Below are positions 59,119 through 64,000 of a stretch of 64,000 bases of DNA, piece by piece. The notes under the pieces are model-generated. The model was given only the letters and a program-made list of their open reading frames with translations, was not told where the DNA came from and made no database searches. The stretch's first letter is position 1. Every line of letters begins with the position of its first letter. The stretch spans positions 1 through 64,000 of the forward strand of contig JBBSAM010000001.1 of NCBI GenBank assembly GCA_038252255.1. Reading direction: 5' to 3'. Origin of the DNA: Chersky-806 sp038252255 (GTDB lineage: Bacteria; Actinomycetota; Acidimicrobiia; IMCC26256; JAENVU01). A program made the translations under genes and the position numbers.

Positions 59119-60743
59119 GCGACAGCACCACGTCCGGCGCGCAGGCCGTCGCTCATGCGCTGCGGTCGATGGGCGTCGAGACCGCGTTCGGCTTGCCGGG
59201 CGTGCACAACCTCGCGCTCTGGCCCGCGCTGCATGACGCGGGCATCCGCATCGTGGGCTCGCGTCACGAGCAAGGAACGGTGTATGCCGCAGACGGGCTC
59301 GCCCGCGCCACCGGTGGACTCGGGGTCGCGCTCACCACGACCGGGCCCGGCGCGGCGAACACGGTCGGCGCGGTCGGCGAGGCGTGGGCGTCACACTCAC
59401 CGGTCGTCGTGATCGCGACGGACATCCCCACCACGCAACGCCGTGCCGGCGTGTATCGCGGCGTGTTGCACGAGAGCATCGCCCAGGCCGCGATGTTCGT
59501 CGCCGTGACCAAGTCCACGATCGACGTGGCCGACGCGGACGGCATCGGTGCGGCGATCGTCACCGCGGCAACCATCGCTCGCACCGCGCCCACCGGGCCG
59601 GTCTACGTAGGCATACCGACCGACCTGCTCGACCTGCCGGCGCCGGTGATCGACGCGCCGTGGGGCGTCCGGCCGGATCTCCCGGAGCCTGATCTCCAAC
59701 CCGTCCTCGACGCCATCGCCGCGTCGGAACGGCCGCTGATCTGGATCGGTGGCGGCGCGCGGGACGCCGGGGCACAGATCGGTGCGCTGGCCACCCGCCT
59801 CGGCGCGCCCGTCGTGACGACCTACCAGGCGCGGGGCGTCATCGGCGCGGACCATCCACAGCTGGTCGGTGCCCCGCCCCACGAGCCGCCCGTGATCGAC
59901 CTCATCGAGCGGTCCGACCTCGCGATCGTGATCGGCAGCGACCTCGACGCGATGAACACGATGGCGTGGCGCCTCCCGCTCCCCGATCGCCGCGTGGCGA
60001 TCAACATCGACCCCGTCGACGCCATGAAGAGCTATTCGATGGACGCGACCCTGGTCGCCGGGGCGCTGATCGCCGGTGCGCTCGCCGACGTGGTCCCGGC
60101 GCGCGAGCCGTGGGCCGGCGACCTTGTGAAGCTCGTCGAGACCTTGCGCGACGAGCTCCGGGCGGCGCCGGAGACGGCGGAGTCGGTGGCGTTCCTCGAG
60201 CACACCGAAGCCGCGCTCCCCGCGGAAGCGATCGTGTTCGCGGACATGTGCATCCCCGGCTACTGGCTCGCCGGCCACTACCGCGTCCGCGCCTCGCGGT
60301 CGCTGCACTACCCGATGGGTTGGGGCACGCTCGGCTTTGCGTTCCCCGCCGCGATCGGCGCCGCGGTGGGCCGAGCCGCGGGCCGGCCCGTCGTTTCGGT
60401 GAGCGGCGACGGCGGCATGCTGTTCGCGATCGGCGAGCTCGCCACAGCCGCGCAGGAGCAGCTCCCGCTCACCGCGGTCGTCGTCGACGACGGCGGGTAC
60501 GGGATGCTCCGGTACGGCCACGACCCGGGAGCGGACCTCGGCACCGAGCTCGCGCCCGTCGACTTCGCGGCGGTCGCCCGGGGTTTCGGGATCGAGGCCC
60601 GAACCGTGGACGGGGCCGGCGACGGGTACCGAGCCGCCCTCACCGAAGCCGTAGCGTCGGGAGCACCGAATCTGTTGCACGTCCGCGCCGCCCTGTACCC
60701 GCCCCGCAGCACCTCGCCGCGCTGGCCCCTCCGAGGAGCGTGA
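59115..60743 (+). CDS. Thiamine-diphosphate enzyme, acetolactate synthase/decarboxylase-like
   Basis: The 542-residue enzyme has the N-terminal Pyr domain (catalytic Glu in GSRHEQGTVYAADG, then GPGAANTVGAVGEAW), a central domain and a C-terminal PP domain with SVSGDGGMLFAIGELATA. The ThDP/Mg motif normally ends in N-N; here it is VVDDGGYGM, so Asp replaces the usual Asn. The start is GTG 59115. It lies between two aldehyde dehydrogenase genes and before aminotransferases, so it may decarboxylate a 2-keto acid made by transamination, as 5-guanidino-2-oxopentanoate decarboxylase does in the arginine transaminase route. That substrate is inference. Confidence 0.88.
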   Translation: MSDSTTSGAQAVAHALRSMGVETAFGLPGVHNLALWPALHDAGIRIVGSRHEQGTVYAADGLARATGGLGVALTTTGPGAANTVGAVGEAWASHSPVVVIATDIPTTQRRAGVYRGVLHESIAQAAMFVAVTKSTIDVADADGIGAAIVTAATIARTAPTGPVYVGIPTDLLDLPAPVIDAPWGVRPDLPEPDLQPVLDAIAASERPLIWIGGGARDAGAQIGALATRLGAPVVTTYQARGVIGADHPQLVGAPPHEPPVIDLIERSDLAIVIGSDLDAMNTMAWRLPLPDRRVAINIDPVDAMKSYSMDATLVAGALIAGALADVVPAREPWAGDLVKLVETLRDELRAAPETAESVAFLEHTEAALPAEAIVFADMCIPGYWLAGHYRVRASRSLHYPMGWGTLGFAFPAAIGAAVGRAAGRPVVSVSGDGGMLFAIGELATAAQEQLPLTAVVVDDGGYGMLRYGHDPGADLGTELAPVDFAAVARGFGIEARTVDGAGDGYRAALTEAVASGAPNLLHVRAALYPPRSTSPRWPLRGA

Positions 60744-60746
60744 TCC

Positions 60747-62312
60747 ATGGCATTCCGAGTCACGTACGCCACCCTCGCGGCCGACAACGAAGAGCTCCAC
60801 GCGGCGTACGACCGCGGCATCGAGGTGGCTCGGACCTGGCTCGGCGAGGATCACCACTTCACGGTCGACGGGGAGCGGCGCGGCGGCGCGCCCGGCGGGG
60901 ACTTCGAGGAGCGGTCACCCAGTGACCGCGACATCGTGATCGGCCGATTCGCGACCGCGACAGAAGCCGACGTGCGCGACGCAGTCGCGGCAGCACGTGC
61001 CGCCGCGCGCGCGTGGGCGGCGACTCCGTGGCGCGAACGCGTCGCGATTCTCGAACGGGCGGCCGACCGGATCAGCGAGCACCGTGACGAGCTCGCCGCG
61101 CTCATGGCGATGGAAGTCGGCAAGAACCGGCTCGAGGCGCTCGGCGACGTCGAGGAGTCCGCGGACCTCATCCGCTACTACTGCCACCAGATGACGGAGC
61201 ACGACGGGTTCGCGCTCCCGATGGGCCGGCTCGACCCGGCCGAGGAGACGTCGGATGTCATGCGTCCCTACGGCGTGTGGGCGGTGATCAGCCCGTTCAA
61301 CTTCCCGATGGCGCTTGCGGCCGGTCCCATGGGTGCGGCGCTCGTTGCCGGCAACACCGTGGTGCTCAAGCCGAGCGAGCAGGGCGTGTTCACGGGGTTG
61401 ATGACCTGCGAGATCCTCTGGCGGGCCGGGGTTCCCGCGGGGGCGCTCCACGTCGTGACCGGACCCGGCGAGACGGTCGGGCACGCGCTGGTGACGGACC
61501 CGGACGTCGACGGGATCACCTTCACCGGCTCCTACGAGGTCGGCATGGAGATCTTCCGCAGCTTCACCCGGGAGCATCCGAAGCCGACGATCTGTGAGAT
61601 GGGTGGGAAGAATCCCGTGATCGTGAGCCGGCACGCCGATCTCGACGTCGCCGCGCGGGGCACCGCGCGGTCGGCGTTCGGGTTGAGCGGCCAGAAGTGC
61701 TCGGCCGCGTCGCGCGCGTACGTGGAGCGGCCGGTCGCGGCCGAGTTCATCCGCCGGTTGGTCGAGCAGGCCGAGGGACTCGTGGTCGGTGACCCACTGG
61801 CTCGCGAGACGTACATGGGTCCGGTCGTCGACGAGGCCGCGGTGGCCCGGTACGAACGCGCGGCCGCCGAAGCACGGGCTCGGGGAACGGTGCACTGCGG
61901 TGGTACAAGGCTGACCGACGGTGCGCTCGCGCGCGGCACCTACCTCCCGCCGACCGTCGTGGAAGTGCCGCGCGACTCGTGGATCTGGACGACCGAGCTG
62001 TTCGTGCCGTTGATCGCGGTCGAAGGTGTCGACTCGCTCGACGAGGCGTTCACCCTCGCGAACGCGACGCCCCTCGGCCTGACCGCGGGGATGTTCAGCA
62101 CCGAGCCGGAGGAGGTGGACGCGTTCCTCGAGCAGATCGAAGCGGGCGTCGTGTACATCAACCGGCCCGCCGGCGCGACGACCGGCGCCTGGCCCGGGGT
62201 GCAGCCGTTCGGTGGTTGGAAGGGCTCGGGCACGAACGGCAAAGCGGGCGGCGGGCCGTACTACGTCCAGCAGTACCTGCGCGAACAGAGCCGAACGGTG
62301 GTGAATGCATGA
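60747..62312 (+). CDS. 1-pyrroline-5-carboxylate dehydrogenase-like aldehyde dehydrogenase
   Basis: The 521-residue protein has the RocA/PutA-type N-terminal extension (YDRGIEVARTWLGEDHHFTVDGE), WAVISPFNFPMALAAGP, FTGSYEVGMEIF, CEMGGKNPVIVSRH, catalytic Cys in GQKCSAASR and ELFVPLIAVE. RocA-type enzymes oxidise glutamate semialdehyde (P5C) to glutamate. It is 3 bases after the ThDP enzyme and overlaps the aminotransferase gene by four, consistent with ornithine or proline catabolism. Confidence 0.9.
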   Translation: MAFRVTYATLAADNEELHAAYDRGIEVARTWLGEDHHFTVDGERRGGAPGGDFEERSPSDRDIVIGRFATATEADVRDAVAAARAAARAWAATPWRERVAILERAADRISEHRDELAALMAMEVGKNRLEALGDVEESADLIRYYCHQMTEHDGFALPMGRLDPAEETSDVMRPYGVWAVISPFNFPMALAAGPMGAALVAGNTVVLKPSEQGVFTGLMTCEILWRAGVPAGALHVVTGPGETVGHALVTDPDVDGITFTGSYEVGMEIFRSFTREHPKPTICEMGGKNPVIVSRHADLDVAARGTARSAFGLSGQKCSAASRAYVERPVAAEFIRRLVEQAEGLVVGDPLARETYMGPVVDEAAVARYERAAAEARARGTVHCGGTRLTDGALARGTYLPPTVVEVPRDSWIWTTELFVPLIAVEGVDSLDEAFTLANATPLGLTAGMFSTEPEEVDAFLEQIEAGVVYINRPAGATTGAWPGVQPFGGWKGSGTNGKAGGGPYYVQQYLREQSRTVVNA

Positions 62313-63589
62313 CGCAGCCCGAGGCCGAGCTGGCGGACGTGGCCTCTCCCGAGCTGGTCACCGACCTGCCCGGGCCGATCGCCAAGGAGTGGATCGAGCG
62401 CGACCAGCGGGTCACCAGCCCGTCGATGGGCCGCGTGTACCCACTGGTACCGGCCCGTGCCGCCGGCCTCGTGATCGAAGACGTCGACGGCAACCGCTTC
62501 CTCGACTTCAACGCCGGCATCGCCGTCACCGCCACCGGCCACTGCCATCCCGCGGTCGTCGACGCGATCTCGAAGCAGGCCGGCGAGCTCATCCACTACT
62601 GCTCGAGCGACTTCTACCCTCCGGTGTACGCAGAGCTCGCCGAGCGCCTGGTCGCGCGCGCACCGGTCGCCGGCGACTCCAAGGTCTTCCTCACCAACTC
62701 CGGCACGGAGGCCGTCGAGGCATCGATCAAGCTCGCGCGCCACGCGACCGGACGGCAGTACGTCATCGCGTTCCTCGGCGCGTTCCATGGTCGGAGCCTC
62801 GGCAGCCTCGCGCTGACCGCGAGCAAGGCGAAGTACCGGCAGGGCTTCAGCCCACTCCTCCCGGGTGTGCACCACGCGCCGTACGGCGTCGACGGCTACA
62901 TCGAAGACGTCCTGTTCCGCCACCTCGTCTCACCGGAAGAGGTCGCGGCGGTGATCGTCGAGCCGATCCAGGGTGAGGGCGGCTACATCGTCCCTCCGGC
63001 AGGATGGCTCGCCCGCCTGCAGGAGCTGTGCGCGCAGCACGGGATCCTGTTCGTGGCGGACGAGATCCAGAGCGGAATCGGCCGCACGGGCAAGCTCTGG
63101 GCGGTCGAGCACGAGGGCATCGAGCCGGACGTGCTGCTGTCGGGCAAGGGCATCGCCAGCGGCATGCCGCTCGGTGCGCTGATCGCCCGGTCGGACCTCA
63201 TGAAGTGGAGCGCGGGCGCGCACGGCTCGACGTTCGGTGGCAATCCGGTGTGCTGTGCCGCCGCGCTCGCCACGCTCGATCTCGTCGAAGGCTCGCTGAC
63301 GGAGAACGCGGCGACGGTCGGCGCGCTGCTGACCGCCGGCTTGCAGGAGCTGGCCACCCGGCAGCCACTGCTCACCGACGTGCGGGGCCGCGGGCTCATG
63401 ATCGGCATCGACTTCCCGACGCACGACGTCGCAGCCGCGGTCGAGCAGGAATGCTTCCGGCGCGGACTCCTCGTGCTCACCTGCGGTCAGCGGGCGATCC
63501 GGTTTGCGCCCGCGCTCACGGTGCGGCCCGACCAGGCGGAGACGGCAGTCTCGATCTTGGCCGACGCGTGCGCCGAGGTCGCGTCCTGA
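62309..63589 (+). CDS. Class III aminotransferase, GabT-like
   Basis: The 426-residue PLP enzyme has RFLDFNAGIAVTATGHCHP, FLTNSGTEAVEASIKLAR, AFHGRSLGSLALTASKAKYR, FVADEIQSGIGRTGKLWA, LLSGKGIASGMPLGA with the PLP Lys, and HGSTFGGNPVCCAAAL. It should move an omega-amino group from 4-aminobutyrate, ornithine or a related amine to 2-oxoglutarate. The ATG overlaps the preceding gene (ATGA); the next aminotransferase overlaps its end. Confidence 0.93.
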   Translation: MTQPEAELADVASPELVTDLPGPIAKEWIERDQRVTSPSMGRVYPLVPARAAGLVIEDVDGNRFLDFNAGIAVTATGHCHPAVVDAISKQAGELIHYCSSDFYPPVYAELAERLVARAPVAGDSKVFLTNSGTEAVEASIKLARHATGRQYVIAFLGAFHGRSLGSLALTASKAKYRQGFSPLLPGVHHAPYGVDGYIEDVLFRHLVSPEEVAAVIVEPIQGEGGYIVPPAGWLARLQELCAQHGILFVADEIQSGIGRTGKLWAVEHEGIEPDVLLSGKGIASGMPLGALIARSDLMKWSAGAHGSTFGGNPVCCAAALATLDLVEGSLTENAATVGALLTAGLQELATRQPLLTDVRGRGLMIGIDFPTHDVAAAVEQECFRRGLLVLTCGQRAIRFAPALTVRPDQAETAVSILADACAEVAS

Positions 63590-64000
63590 GCGAGCACGTC
63601 TACGCCCGCGCGGCCGGCTTGCCCGTCGCAGTCGAGGCGCACGGCTGTGAGATCGTCGACGCGGCCGGGAACCGCTACCTCGACGCGTGCTCGGGGGCCA
63701 TCGCGGTGAACCTCGGGCACGGCGACCCGTTCGTGATCGAGGCGTTGGCCGCACAGCTGCGCCGGGTCGACTCGGTCCACCCGACGACGTTCACCACCGA
63801 GACGCTCGAGGACTACGCCCGCGCGCTCGCACCGTTGGTGCCCGTGGCGGACGCCCGCGTCTACCCGGTGAGTGGTGGCAGCGAAGCCATCGAGACCGCG
63901 TGCAAGCTCGCCCGCGCCTACCACCTGGCCCGTGGTGAGCTCGATCGTCATCTCGTGCTCGCCCGGCACGGCTCGTATCACGGCAACACCCGCGGTGCCC
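63568..64000 (+). CDS. Class III aminotransferase, cut by the window end
   Basis: A second class III aminotransferase begins at GTG 63568 (MRRGRVLSEHVYARAAGL), overlapping the previous gene by 22 bases, and stays open to the window end. It contains EIVDAAGNRYLDACSGAIAVNLGHGDP, YPVSGGSEAIETACKLARAYH and ARHGSYHGNT, matching the N-terminal half of omega-aminotransferases. A CTG at 63586 is a less likely start. Two different paralogues in a row suggest a substrate with two amino groups, or successive steps. Confidence 0.85.
   Translation, partial: MRRGRVLSEHVYARAAGLPVAVEAHGCEIVDAAGNRYLDACSGAIAVNLGHGDPFVIEALAAQLRRVDSVHPTTFTTETLEDYARALAPLVPVADARVYPVSGGSEAIETACKLARAYHLARGELDRHLVLARHGSYHGNTRGA

Overview
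The window is high-GC bacterial chromosome with strong G/C-ending codon bias, frequent GTG and TTG starts, F420-type luciferase-like oxidoreductases and mycobacterial-style steroid genes. This fits an actinobacterium, perhaps Acidimicrobiia or a relative; the placement is inference. Genes are dense on both strands. There is one tRNA gene, and I see no rRNA, CRISPR array, prophage or insertion-sequence transposase.

Layout. 1-7150: a cut-off hypothetical gene, tRNA-Arg(CCU), a delta-60-repeat lipoprotein, a divergent partner-switch pair (MEDS-HATPase and PAS-PP2C phosphatase), a DUF488 protein, a coiled-coil protein and a membrane protein. 7151-10335: a long intergenic region with a perfect hairpin, a frameshifted ZIP transporter, an alpha/beta hydrolase, a PPOX protein and a limonene-epoxide-hydrolase-like protein. 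10373-42870: lipid and steroid catabolism. It holds fadA6-, fadE31-, fadE32/33-, ltp-, DUF35-, ipdC-, ipdB-, ipdA-, echA20-, ipdF- and fadE30-like genes, two acyl-CoA ligases and several SDRs, the set expected for degrading steroid rings C and D (the HIP pathway, KstR2 regulon of mycobacteria). The set is interrupted by a two-component system, a surface repeat protein, a His/Asp-repeat secreted protein, a GH10 xylanase, a copper amine oxidase and a DUF559 nuclease-like gene flanked by identical palindromes. 43030-50294: an L,D-transpeptidase, a small membrane protein, an F420 oxidoreductase, a frameshifted tyrosine phosphatase, a GH5 glycosidase, a GCS2 ligase and an M20 amidohydrolase. 50469-54950: a TPP riboswitch followed by thiamine pyrophosphokinase and the thiBPQ importer. 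54962-64000: a long plus-strand series of mostly overlapping genes (M14 carboxypeptidase, Gfo/Idh oxidoreductase, two aldehyde dehydrogenases, a ThDP decarboxylase-like enzyme, two class III aminotransferases, the last cut by the window), probably for amine or basic amino-acid catabolism.

How it works together. echA20-ipdA-ipdB-ipdC-DUF35 are linked by four-base start/stop overlaps and should be translated as one unit, with ltp and an acyl-CoA ligase downstream. ipdF and fadE30 form a second unit, fadA6 with two acyl-CoA dehydrogenases a third. No FadD3 or KstR2 homologue is visible here.

Most unusual features: (1) a palindrome family in three near-identical copies, two flanking the DUF559 gene in direct orientation, with T-runs at the 5' and A-runs at the 3' edge of the stem, so not a normal terminator; (2) a secreted protein built of 14-residue His/Asp repeats beside a two-component system; (3) a surface protein with six Cys-paired repeats in which one repeat has lost both cysteines together; (4) three genes that each appear to lack one nucleotide.
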